Shown one piece after another: positions 17,979-26,239 of a stretch of DNA of 64,000 nucleotides. The position numbers were made by a program, and so were the translations under genes. The DNA comes from Phototrophicus methaneseepsis (GTDB lineage Bacteria; Chloroflexota; Anaerolineae; Aggregatilineales; Phototrophicaceae): NCBI RefSeq assembly GCF_015500095.1, contig NZ_CP062983.1, forward strand, positions 1,054,001 to 1,118,000, in the 5' to 3' direction. The notes below the pieces were generated by a model that was not told where the DNA came from, made no database searches, and saw nothing but the letters and a program-made list of their open reading frames with translations. Numbering within the stretch: the stretch's first letter is position 1; each line of letters starts with the position of its first letter.

Positions 17979-18039
17979 CATCGGTTTTGCATCGCTCAAT
18001 GCCTATCATGAGGACAAACAGTTTGCATAGGAGGCCCAT

Positions 18040-18627
18040 ATGAGCCAGCTTAAACGAATTTCATTTTTGTTGATGGCAATACTTTTACCCGTACTTCTTG
18101 CTGCATGTAGTGGTGAGAACACTGCCACAGAATCCGAGACATCGCAGACACAACTTTCGGAAACCTTTAGTGTCAGTGAGGGCGGGATCGAACTTACATT
18201 CAACTATCCGCAGGGTTGGGTGACTCAAGAAGTTGAGGAGATGATTTTGCTGGCAAATTCTCAGGAATCCCTGGATACTATTAGCTCAGCATCGCTTGAT
18301 AGTCTCACTGTTCCAGAAGGTGGTTACGGCATGATAGTCGTCATACTGCCTTCGGACGAAATGCCGCCGGAGATCAACCCGACTGACCTACTGACTATGA
18401 TGGCGGAAGGTGCTGCAAGTGAGGGCGTGATGATGGAAGCCATTGAAGAAATTGAGATTGATGAACAAATGGGGGCCAAAGCCGACGTCACATTCTTAGA
18501 AGCCACGGGCGAAATTTACTTGCTCAAGAGCAATGAATATTCTGTGATGGTTTACGCTGCTGCATCAGATTACGCAGATTTTGAAGATACGACACAGGCT
18601 GTCGTCAATACTATTAAGGCGCAATAA
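18040..18627 (+). CDS. Lipoprotein of unknown function
   Basis: A strong AGGAGG sits 6 nt before the ATG. Residues 1-22 form a lipoprotein signal peptide with lipobox LLAAC, so the 195-residue product should be lipid-anchored outside the membrane. After a Ser/Thr/Glu-rich linker, the domain from about residue 45 (GGIELTFNYPQGWVTQE...GYGMIVVILPSDEMPPE...IYLLKSNEYSVMVYAA) looks like the PsbP/DcrB-type alpha-beta fold common in surface lipoproteins. It is divergent from the NB-ARC gene across the inverted repeat at 17944-17978. The link to the STAND genes is positional only. Confidence 0.75.
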   Translation: MSQLKRISFLLMAILLPVLLAACSGENTATESETSQTQLSETFSVSEGGIELTFNYPQGWVTQEVEEMILLANSQESLDTISSASLDSLTVPEGGYGMIVVILPSDEMPPEINPTDLLTMMAEGAASEGVMMEAIEEIEIDEQMGAKADVTFLEATGEIYLLKSNEYSVMVYAAASDYADFEDTTQAVVNTIKAQ

Positions 18628-18649
18628 AAGCAGACCAAAATATCAGGCG

Positions 18650-18680
18650 CAGGGGTGAGAGAAGCGTCCTCACCCTGTTA
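18650..18680. terminator. Bidirectional terminator between convergent genes
   Basis: CAGGGGTGAG (18650-18659) pairs with CTCACCCTG (18669-18677) with one bulge, followed by TTATTA on the plus strand. It lies between the lipoprotein stop and the end of the convergent BTAD gene. Confidence 0.5.
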
Positions 18681-20459
18681 TTACACACCAAAGAGGCTTT
18701 TCGCATGGGCGACTAGCAGCGCATGAATTTGAAAGTCGCCACTGCCCAGGGGTTCCATAAGGCCGCGATTGACAAGCACTCTGATGATAGGCTTAGGGTC
18801 AGCAATATCCCAGACTGCTTCGAGTGCTGCCAGATCAAACGTTGCAGGTTTGGGTGCAAACACACCCAATAACGCAAAATATTGACGCGCTTCCGGATCA
18901 AGTCGATCCGTGCTGCGGCGCAGCAGGACGGTCACAGTTGTGGGTGTCTCCTGAACAAACTCAGCACGGTCTGCGGGCGTTCGAGCCTCGAGTAGTCGTG
19001 CGCCTTCGCGCAATTCAACCAGCAGATCTTCAACTCCCCAACCCATAGATTGTTCAGCCCAGAGCAATCGTCCAGCCACTTGAAGCGCCAGCGGTAACCC
19101 TTCTAAATCACGAATGAGTTCGCATACAGCATCGTGGTTTTGCTCAACGACCTCATGAGCCAGCACTTTTAAAAGGTCCAGCGATTGATCTTCGGTGAGA
19201 ATCGGCAGCTTATAAATGCGCTCAGGGGAGACTGTAATCGTTCGAGCGACATCATTGGCGCGGCTGCTTGCCAGTACAGCACTGTGACTTCCTCCCACCT
19301 GGAATGGCGTAAAATCGCTCACATTCCAGACATCATCCATAATGAACAGCATTTTCTTATCTTTAAGCAACGCCGTCAGACGGGCACAGACTTCTTCGAC
19401 GGTAAACTTATCTTCATTCAGAGAGAGTCCTACCGCATCAGCCCAGGTTTTTAACTCTGCCAGAATGTTGGGATACTCTCCCAACGACACCCACAGAACA
19501 CCATCCGGAAAAGCAGCATGGATTTCAGGATCATGTGCCAGCATCGCGCTCAGGGTAGTTTTACCAATACCTGGCCATCCCTGAATCACAATCGGCCCTG
19601 CTTCCGAAATAGCGAGCATTCGTTTTAGATCTGCGATGGCTTCTTCTCGTCCTAATACCAGTGATGGCACTGGTGGGAGCTTGCCAACAATTGGCGTAGC
19701 GTTCAGGTAGGGTACAAGTCCACGCTCTTCTTTAATGTCTTCGTAAAGCTGGACGGTCTCGCGCTCTGGAAGTGTCCCCATTTCAGCTTGAAGTCGTGAT
19801 GCATAATTTTCGTAGATGCGTTGTGCGGTAAGTGGCTGACCGATCAGAGTATAGAGTTGCATAGCCTGCCGATGAGCGTGCTCATCGAAACTGTCTATAA
19901 TCAGCCACCGCTCTAATATTGGGATGGCCGCTTCATAATCCTGCCGCTGAATGTAAAGTTGCACCAATTTTTCCAAGGCGGCGATAAATTTCTGCTGATA
20001 CATCTGCTGCTGCGCGAACTGCCAGTCATAGAATGCATCACTGCCGCGAAGGAAGAATCCTGACATGAGATCATCCTGATACAGGTCGATGACCGCTTGC
20101 AGAATATCAGTATTCCAGGGTTGTTTGAAAAGATAGTCAAATTGCTGAGCATCCACCCATATATCGGGACTATGCGTCAGCGCTACAGTATCGCGGGTGC
20201 AGATTAGTGTACTTCCCAGTCCGATTTCTTTCAGCGTCGCGAGTGCGCGCCGCAGCTCCGCATTCGAGCGAGCACTGTCGAGATCCGGAGAGAGTAAAAC
20301 GGCAAGTGCCGTTCGGCTGACGGGGCTTTCTGCTATTGCAAGGTAAGCAAGCAGGGCCATCGCTTTACGGCGGTTGATATGTAGTGTGTCACCACCTTGT
20401 TTGATTTGTGGTGCCCCAAAGAGAAAGATCTGAATCGAGGTTTCAACGCGTTCTGTCAT
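18681..20459 (-). CDS. BTAD/NB-ARC (SARP-like) regulator without its own TPR domain
   Basis: Residues 1-95 are a winged helix of the SARP/OmpR type (IQIFLFGAPQI, HINRRKAMALLAYLA, SNAELRRALATLK). Residues about 96-245 are the bacterial transcriptional activation domain (FDEHAHRQAMQLY, YEDIKEE). Residues about 260-560 are an NB-ARC ATPase (Walker A GWPGIGKTT, Walker B LFIMDDVW, sensor LASSR). The protein ends at residue 592 just after the NB-ARC winged helix, whereas relatives normally continue with TPR repeats. The TPR protein is encoded by the gene immediately upstream, 16 bp away on the same strand. It should be a DNA-binding switch controlled by ATP and a partner. Confidence 0.87.
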   Translation of the reverse strand: MTERVETSIQIFLFGAPQIKQGGDTLHINRRKAMALLAYLAIAESPVSRTALAVLLSPDLDSARSNAELRRALATLKEIGLGSTLICTRDTVALTHSPDIWVDAQQFDYLFKQPWNTDILQAVIDLYQDDLMSGFFLRGSDAFYDWQFAQQQMYQQKFIAALEKLVQLYIQRQDYEAAIPILERWLIIDSFDEHAHRQAMQLYTLIGQPLTAQRIYENYASRLQAEMGTLPERETVQLYEDIKEERGLVPYLNATPIVGKLPPVPSLVLGREEAIADLKRMLAISEAGPIVIQGWPGIGKTTLSAMLAHDPEIHAAFPDGVLWVSLGEYPNILAELKTWADAVGLSLNEDKFTVEEVCARLTALLKDKKMLFIMDDVWNVSDFTPFQVGGSHSAVLASSRANDVARTITVSPERIYKLPILTEDQSLDLLKVLAHEVVEQNHDAVCELIRDLEGLPLALQVAGRLLWAEQSMGWGVEDLLVELREGARLLEARTPADRAEFVQETPTTVTVLLRRSTDRLDPEARQYFALLGVFAPKPATFDLAALEAVWDIADPKPIIRVLVNRGLMEPLGSGDFQIHALLVAHAKSLFGV

Positions 20460-20475
20460 GGTCAGCAGCTTCCTT

Positions 20476-22116
20476 TCACAGCGTGATCTGCTCTAGTTTT
20501 TGTATTTTCCCTCTCTCAATTGCAGCCTGCAGATTCTCGTCTGAAAGGGGTATCTGGTGAATGAATGATTCAATACGATCTTTAAGCTCCTGGCTGGTCG
20601 CATCATGGTGAGATACAAGCCCAAGCAGTTCAGCGGCACGCTGTTGGTCCCCGACTTGCAAGAGAATATGAGCATAGCCGAACAGAGACTCAAGCGCAGG
20701 CTCGGGCGTACGAATATCCATTGCCTCCTGGAATGCACATTTAAAGTGTTCGCAGGCGAGAGCATAATTTGTCTGTTGAAGACAAAGCTTACCCATACTC
20801 ACATGCGTATTGGCAATTCCCTTGCGATTTTTGATTTCTTCAAAAATGTCCAGGGCCTGGATAAAGTGGGTTTCAGCTTTATCCGCATGCCCAGTTTTCT
20901 GATGCAAATCGCCGAGCGATGCCATCGATGTGGCAATTCCCCAGGCATCGTTGATTGTTTGGAATATCTGCAAACTTTCCTCAAAATAGCGTTGTGCCAT
21001 TATCTGATCATGAAGCTTGAGAGCTAGCTCGCCTAATCGGATTGTCAGCATCGCCAGTCCCATCTTATCGCCCATCTCATTGCAGATGTCACGGCCTTCG
21101 GCATAGTAACCTTGTGCCTGTTCATAATTCCCAATGATCGTGGCAATGCTACCTAAGACGTTCAGTAGCATTGCGAGGACGCGGAAATCACTGTATTTTC
21201 GCAACAGGTGAATGCTTTGTTCACCATAAGTGGTTGCTGCTGTAAGATCGCCAAGTTCCCTGTGAGCGTAGGCTAACTTAGTGAGACTTACGGCGACTCC
21301 TCGCTCAAAACTCCAAGTTTTGCACAATGACAGACTACGCTGATAGGATTGTCGGGCTGCCTCATAATCACCGGCGGCAAATGCTGCGTCGCCCATCGCA
21401 CGCAGAATCGTGGCGGCCTGAGCAAAATTCTGCTCAGAATCAAACAGCTTTAGCGCCTGTTGATAGTAATCCTGCGCCTTTGCATACTGATCTTCAGTAT
21501 AGGCAACATAGCCTAAACCCATCAGCGCATTTGCAGCCTCGACGGAATTTGCGAATTCCTTACACAGTTCTAAGCTTTGTTGATGGTACTTTCGCGCTTG
21601 TTCACGATCACCGAGCACCCAATGAGCAACGCCTATATGATTATAAATACGAGGGATGAGTAACAACTCACCGCAGTCAAACAGTATTTCCAGGGCTTGC
21701 TCATGATATAAAAGGGCCTCTTGCACTTTTTTTGTCCGACCCAGTAGAACACCAATTAAATGCAGACAGCGCGCCTCATCAGCTTTACTCTCTAAGGAGC
21801 GTGCTGCTTTGAGCGCGTCTTCGTACCACTGTCGCTGCTCGTCAATCGTCTGATGAGCTTCCAGAAGTTCTGTGCGAACATCAGCATAAGTAATGCACAT
21901 CTGCGCCACATCTTCCGACGTGTTCATATGTGCTGCCGTCCATCGCTGTGCCTGTGCGATTTGCTGCCAGTTTTTCACGAGTTTTGTGAGGCTGTGCTGT
22001 GTCTGCCTGGTGCCGTAAAGCTGGCTTGCTATCTGTAGGTGCTGAGTATAGTGCTGAGCGTAACGCTGCTGACCTTTATATAGAATGTCGATATCAAACT
22101 CCACGAAACGTCCCAC
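20476..22116 (-). CDS. Tetratricopeptide-repeat protein
   Basis: About ten TPR units fill residues 110-500 (for example YEAARQSYQRSLSLCKTW, GNYEQAQGYYAEGRDICNEM). The first 100 residues are helical and resemble the spacer that joins NB-ARC to TPR in SARP/LAL regulators. The product has 546 residues and no signal peptide. The GTG at 22114-22116 is the only good start of the frame, with weak Shine-Dalgarno support. Its stop lies 16 bp before the BTAD/NB-ARC start, so the two form an operon and most likely one regulatory complex split into two chains. The TPR part would sense the ligand or partner. Confidence 0.85.
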   Translation of the reverse strand: MGRFVEFDIDILYKGQQRYAQHYTQHLQIASQLYGTRQTQHSLTKLVKNWQQIAQAQRWTAAHMNTSEDVAQMCITYADVRTELLEAHQTIDEQRQWYEDALKAARSLESKADEARCLHLIGVLLGRTKKVQEALLYHEQALEILFDCGELLLIPRIYNHIGVAHWVLGDREQARKYHQQSLELCKEFANSVEAANALMGLGYVAYTEDQYAKAQDYYQQALKLFDSEQNFAQAATILRAMGDAAFAAGDYEAARQSYQRSLSLCKTWSFERGVAVSLTKLAYAHRELGDLTAATTYGEQSIHLLRKYSDFRVLAMLLNVLGSIATIIGNYEQAQGYYAEGRDICNEMGDKMGLAMLTIRLGELALKLHDQIMAQRYFEESLQIFQTINDAWGIATSMASLGDLHQKTGHADKAETHFIQALDIFEEIKNRKGIANTHVSMGKLCLQQTNYALACEHFKCAFQEAMDIRTPEPALESLFGYAHILLQVGDQQRAAELLGLVSHHDATSQELKDRIESFIHQIPLSDENLQAAIERGKIQKLEQITL

Positions 22117-22379
22117 TCATTCTTTATGACAATATGTGGCCCTGATTGTTGCGCCTGATCATTATTCTAATCGCATAATTGCTTATCGAAAATTAATCTG
22201 TATGGCTCTTAAGAGCTTCTGCACAGTGGGTGATGTGGGATTAACAAAAGACATGGCGTAGCTACATGAATAAGATGGCTGGCGTTTGGCTGGCTTCGGA
22301 AATAGCTTCTTAATCCGTTTCCACAGTGACTTGGGACCTGAAAGTATGTGAGGCTAGATGGTGATAATTTGTTTGCGTC

Positions 22380-22712
22380 TCATGTATCAACCTCATGCAT
22401 TGTGAGTGCCATGTTTTTGAGCATGTGGAGCACGAAGTCGAGCCGATCTTCTGGAATCATGCTCAGGATATCTAAAGCTCTCTGCTGCCAGGATTGTGCT
22501 TCATCCGCATAGAAATACATGAGGGGCTTGCCAAGCGCTCTAGCCCATTTTGGTAAGTCGGGTGCATCAATGGTAGACACGCCATTCTCCACATTGGAGA
22601 TGACGGCTTGGCTCGTGCCCAACATCTCAGCGAGTTCTTCCTGTTTCAAGTCAGCCTCACGCCGCGCTTTGCGGACGCGGGCGCCGAGCTGCTTCTTCAA
22701 ATCCGGTTCCAT
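22380..22712 (-). CDS. XRE-family HTH regulator (copy C, intact)
   Basis: The start is the ATG at 22712 with GGAAGG upstream; a longer frame to 22853 has no such site and would read through the promoter. The 110 residues hold an XRE helix-turn-helix (ARVRKARREADLKQEELAEM, TSQAVISNVENG) and a conserved tail (LPKWARALGKPLMYFY, MIPEDRLDFVLHMLKNM). It is divergent from the small ORF at 22830 and is followed on that side by the serine recombinase, so it is probably the repressor of the cassette. Its 3' end is nearly identical in DNA to copy A at 2884. Confidence 0.88.
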   Translation of the reverse strand: MEPDLKKQLGARVRKARREADLKQEELAEMLGTSQAVISNVENGVSTIDAPDLPKWARALGKPLMYFYADEAQSWQQRALDILSMIPEDRLDFVLHMLKNMALTMHEVDT

Positions 22713-22829
22713 ATTGACCTTCCTCGCGGCTATTTTCCTTATTCTACAGGCAATAAACAAATACCAACAACCAAATACATTAAAATATGATATATTATAA
22801 GAAATAAGCATGTGATTGAGAGGTCCGGT

Positions 22830-23018
22830 ATGCCGACACCTCAACAGCACCATCCAAGCTTCCTGCTCCTTCGGTTGCTGCGCGTGGCTGACATGTTGGT
22901 GGCCTTTTCAGACCATGAAGGATCCTACCCTAAGGCATTCAGCAACCAGACGAAGAAGCTCGATGCTGAGGAGAATCAGCCCAATGACAGCGCACATCCT
23001 GGTCCAAAAACAGTATAG
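22830..23018 (+). CDS. Small conserved protein of the recombinase cassette (copy C, 62 aa)
   Basis: The ATG at 22830 is preceded by GAGAGG at 6-7 nt; a GTG 18 bp upstream is less likely. The product shares HPSFLLLRLLRVADMLVAFS and LDAEENQPNDS with the protein at 14788. The N-terminal half can form an amphipathic helix and the C-terminal half is acidic and proline-containing. It lies between the XRE gene and the recombinase in both copies, with the same spacing. I know of no named family. It could be a recombinase directionality or accessory factor, or an anti-repressor, but that is inference from position. Confidence 0.6.
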   Translation: MPTPQQHHPSFLLLRLLRVADMLVAFSDHEGSYPKAFSNQTKKLDAEENQPNDSAHPGPKTV

Positions 23019-23107
23019 CCAGAAATGTTGGCTGCTTGTTTTTTGTCAAAAACGAGGTCCAGCCAATCTGCGCTAGAATCCGTCATTCGATTGCCAACAA
23101 CAGATAG

Positions 23108-24802
23108 ATGAAGAAATTAACTGTTATGCTACGAAGAGGAACCCCACATTCATCATCAGATTCACCACCGCGACCGGGCTGGGCGATCTATTTGCGAACC
23201 AGTTCACGCGAAGCACAAAATCCAAAAAACTCCCAGAAGCGGCAGCGCCACAATATCAACCAGGCGTTGACTGGTGATTCCGATATGCAGGTCGTGGATG
23301 AGTACATTGATGTGATGAGTGGTCGCACGCCGAACCGCGCTGATTATCAGCGTCTATTGAGTGATGCCCGGCTGGGTCGTTTTTCGCATGTCGCCGTGGA
23401 GAATGCCGAACGCTTTGGTCGCAATGACACGGAAGCGCTGGTAGCGATTGATGAACTGCACGCATTGGGTATTGCGGTACGTTTTGCCGATTATCCCGAT
23501 CTCGATCCGATTGATCCTGATGATCGCATCCTGATTGCTCTGTCGTTTGTGCTGGCCCGGCGCGAATCGATTAAGCTCGGACAGCGGGTGCGCGGCGGCT
23601 TACATGCCAAATTGCGCAGTGGTGGTTGCGTTGGTCTGGCACCGGATGGGTATCGCAATGTGATGGACCGGGATGAGCAGAATGTGCTGAGCGGGACAGG
23701 GCGTGTCAAACGCTGGATCGAACCAGATCCCGAACAATTTCAAGTGTGGCGTGAAGCCTGGGATTTGCTGCTCAGTGAACAGCATACGTTGACCGAGATT
23801 TGTGAGGCACTGCATGCCAAGGGCTACAGGTATCGTAGCGGTAGACCTTTTGTCGAGATCAAAAACGAGATGCGCAAGGCAGCCAACAATACGCTGTCGA
23901 AGCGATTTCATAACTGGTTCTATGCCGGCTGGATCGTGAGTCCGAAAGCTGGCATTGCACCCAAGACGATACGTGGTAACTGGAAGCCAGTCGTTACGAC
24001 CGAGGAGTTTGAGCGAGGGCTGGCTATTGTTGCAAAACGCACGGAAGATCGCCCACGGAAGCGGCGGCATCAGTATTTGCTCAGTGGATTGATTTATTAT
24101 CAGAAAGCTGATGGCAAGCGGCGCATTCGGATGACCTGCTCGACATCCAATCCGGCCCGCAAGGGTGGCATCGCCTACTATCGGATAGCGGGAACCCGCA
24201 CAAGATTCCTGTGCAAGGAGATTGATCGACAATTGATGAGCTGGTTGTGTCGCATACAAGTGGATTCTGATTATCTACCGGCGATGCGTGCCGCGTACAC
24301 AACGGAGATAGCCGAGAAGATGGGGCATCTGCAACCGGATCGACGTCGTGAGATGGAGACCGCACTAAAAGGTGTTGATGAAGAAGAAGCACGGACACTT
24401 CGCTTGTTTGCGGCGGGCAAGATCACCGAGCATGTATGGGATGCGTTGTGGCTGGAGTGGCAGGACAGGCGGCGAACCTTGCGAGCCAATCTTGCAGCGA
24501 TGGCGCAGGAAGAGGGCTATCACATCAAACATCTGGATGATGCATTAGGGATTATTGCCAAAGTGAGTATAATATTTGGTAGAATGGACTTAGCAAGTCA
24601 GAAGAAGTTACTCAAGGAGATGATTCACCGCGTGGTGGTGAATCAGGAAGGTCAGATCATCGACGTGGAGTTATTTGCGCCATTTGGCTATTTGCAGCAA
24701 CTAAATACCCGAATTGAGGGCGAAAAGGTCTGCGAGAGCGTTGAATCGGTTGCGAAATGTTCGAATAAGGTCTCCTCAGGTCCACCTCGCTTCGTTAACT
24801 AG
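23108..24802 (+). CDS. Large serine recombinase
   Basis: The 564 residues start with a resolvase-type catalytic domain (YLRTSS with the nucleophilic serine near residue 34, AVENAERFGRNDTEALVAID, LALSF-like helix with LARRESIKLGQRV). A Recombinase domain follows (APDGYRNVMDRDE, WIEPDPEQFQVWREAWDLL). The zinc-ribbon region reads YLLSGLIYYQKADGKRRI, so the first CxxC pair is missing, and a coiled coil follows near residues 400-470. Such enzymes integrate and excise phages, ICEs or cassettes. The stop codon lies inside a 33-bp sequence repeated near 32.95 kb. The Shine-Dalgarno site is weak. Confidence 0.88.
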   Translation: MKKLTVMLRRGTPHSSSDSPPRPGWAIYLRTSSREAQNPKNSQKRQRHNINQALTGDSDMQVVDEYIDVMSGRTPNRADYQRLLSDARLGRFSHVAVENAERFGRNDTEALVAIDELHALGIAVRFADYPDLDPIDPDDRILIALSFVLARRESIKLGQRVRGGLHAKLRSGGCVGLAPDGYRNVMDRDEQNVLSGTGRVKRWIEPDPEQFQVWREAWDLLLSEQHTLTEICEALHAKGYRYRSGRPFVEIKNEMRKAANNTLSKRFHNWFYAGWIVSPKAGIAPKTIRGNWKPVVTTEEFERGLAIVAKRTEDRPRKRRHQYLLSGLIYYQKADGKRRIRMTCSTSNPARKGGIAYYRIAGTRTRFLCKEIDRQLMSWLCRIQVDSDYLPAMRAAYTTEIAEKMGHLQPDRRREMETALKGVDEEEARTLRLFAAGKITEHVWDALWLEWQDRRRTLRANLAAMAQEEGYHIKHLDDALGIIAKVSIIFGRMDLASQKKLLKEMIHRVVVNQEGQIIDVELFAPFGYLQQLNTRIEGEKVCESVESVAKCSNKVSSGPPRFVN

Positions 24803-24806
24803 GCTT
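24774..24806 (+). repeat. Left copy of a 31-33 bp direct repeat (candidate attachment site)
   Basis: CCTCAGGTCCAC, a 9-bp core CTCGCTTCG and TTAACTAGGCTT. The copy at 32951-32981 has the same two 12-bp arms around a 7-bp core TTCCTCG. The recombinase stop codon lies within it. It marks the left edge of the GC-richer sugar island. Confidence 0.6.
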
Positions 24807-24978
24807 CACATCGCTTTCCTAGCTCAAAACCTCTTTCTTGTCTTCTTGTATCGTAGAGTAAAATCGTATTCCTTTCTTAAGGAATCTAGATTTTTAGGGT
24901 ATCTTTTTCGGTTGAATACTTTTGAGCCAATTGTGCTTGACAGGAGATATGAAAAAGAATAACATAAACCTAACTTCC

Positions 24979-24991
24979 TTCACTGAATGAA
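24979..24991. promoter_or_regulatory. Palindrome before the ROK gene (candidate ROK operator O1)
   Basis: TTCACTGAATGAA is a palindrome with one mismatch, 6 bp before the ROK start codon. It matches the centre of the perfect palindrome at 26214-26228, in front of the transporter gene, which suggests autoregulation. Confidence 0.5.
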
Positions 24992-24997
24992 AAAAGA

Positions 24998-26188
24998 ATG
25001 TCTCAGTCTTTTATTCGTGGCAATCGAAACCTCATTAAGGCGATGAATCGCAGCCTGATTCTTAACGCCATCCGCCGGGAAGGCCAGCTATCCCGGACCC
25101 AACTCGTGGGTTACTCTGGTCTGAGCACTGGGGCTGTTTCACAAATTACTACCGATCTCCTCAATAATAACTGGTTACTGGAAACAGGCGAAAGCGAATT
25201 TACCGGGGGCCGCCGCCAGACTTTCTTGCGGCTCAACCCGCGTGCAGGTTATGCCGTTGGGGTCAAGCTCATGGAAGATCGTGTTGTCTGTGCCATCACT
25301 GATATGGAAGCACGTATCATCCATCACGAAGATCGCCAGATCCAGAGCAACACCAGCCAGGATGCCATCGCGCAGGTCACTAAAGCCATTGACGATGCCA
25401 TCCGTGCCAGCGGCATTTCCAGAGAAAAGATGCTGGGTGTTGGCATTGGCGTTGCGGGTGTCGTAGATCCGCATACGGGTTCGGTGCTCTATTCGCCCTA
25501 TTCCGGTTGGCGCAGCCTGCCGCTGGCCACCCTGCTAGAAGACCAGATTAAGCTGCCCATCTATGTGGAAAATGATGTCAACACGTTGACCCTCAGCGAG
25601 TACCTGTTTGGAGCCGGTCGCTTTCATGCGGATTTCGTCGTCTTCACCGTCGGGCGCGGTATCGGTATGGGCATGATGCTATCCGGGCAGTTGTACCAGG
25701 GCCTGGGCGGCGGTGCTGGCGAAATCGGCCATATCATCGTCAACATGGACAAAGAACATCAGCATGGTGCGGGCGCAGGCACATTAGAAGCCAATGCCGC
25801 CGACCATGCTGTCATCGATGCCACCTTTAATGGCGATGCTTCTGGTAAGCGCCTGGACGATGTCCTTGAGCGAGCAAATACAGGCGATGAAAGTGCCATT
25901 AAAGCCCTGGCAGATAGCGGCCATTATCTGGGTGTCGGGCTAGCGACCCTGATTAACTTGCTCCATCCACCGCTTATCATTATCAGTGGGGAGGGCCTTA
26001 TCGCAGGTGACTATCGGCTGAAGCCCATGATGGCGTCCATGCAGACCTACGTATTTGATGGTCTGGCGGAGGGCGTCGAAATCGTGATTGAACCGACTGA
26101 CGACCAGACCTGGGTCCGCGGGGCGGCCAGCCTGGTGATTGGCAAAGTCTTTGAATCGCCGCTGGTGGCGTCGAAGGCTAGCGCCTAA
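24998..26188 (+). CDS. ROK-family transcriptional regulator
   Basis: Residues about 12-75 are a MarR-like winged helix (ILNAIRREGQLSRTQLVGYS, STGAVSQITTDLL). The ROK sugar-binding domain follows (VGIGVAGVVDPHTGSV, YVENDVNTLTLSEYLFGAG, GGGAGEIGHIIV). The usual zinc motif CxCGxxGCLE reads HQHGAGAGTLEANAA here, so the cysteines are lost, while the histidine in EIGH remains. The protein should repress the downstream sugar transporter and glycosidases until an inducer sugar binds. Matching palindromes lie before this gene and before the first permease gene. The length of 396 residues is normal. Confidence 0.88.
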   Translation: MSQSFIRGNRNLIKAMNRSLILNAIRREGQLSRTQLVGYSGLSTGAVSQITTDLLNNNWLLETGESEFTGGRRQTFLRLNPRAGYAVGVKLMEDRVVCAITDMEARIIHHEDRQIQSNTSQDAIAQVTKAIDDAIRASGISREKMLGVGIGVAGVVDPHTGSVLYSPYSGWRSLPLATLLEDQIKLPIYVENDVNTLTLSEYLFGAGRFHADFVVFTVGRGIGMGMMLSGQLYQGLGGGAGEIGHIIVNMDKEHQHGAGAGTLEANAADHAVIDATFNGDASGKRLDDVLERANTGDESAIKALADSGHYLGVGLATLINLLHPPLIIISGEGLIAGDYRLKPMMASMQTYVFDGLAEGVEIVIEPTDDQTWVRGAASLVIGKVFESPLVASKASA

Positions 26189-26213
26189 AGAACGTATTTT
26201 TTTGAGCAAGTTA

Positions 26214-26228
26214 TTTCATTGAATGAAA
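26214..26228. promoter_or_regulatory. Perfect 15-bp palindrome before the permease gene (candidate ROK operator O2)
   Basis: TTTCATTGAATGAAA is a perfect palindrome around a central G, 11 bp before the GTG start I assign to the permease. It repeats the core found at 24979-24991. Confidence 0.55.
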
Positions 26229-26239
26229 GAAGCGTTATT

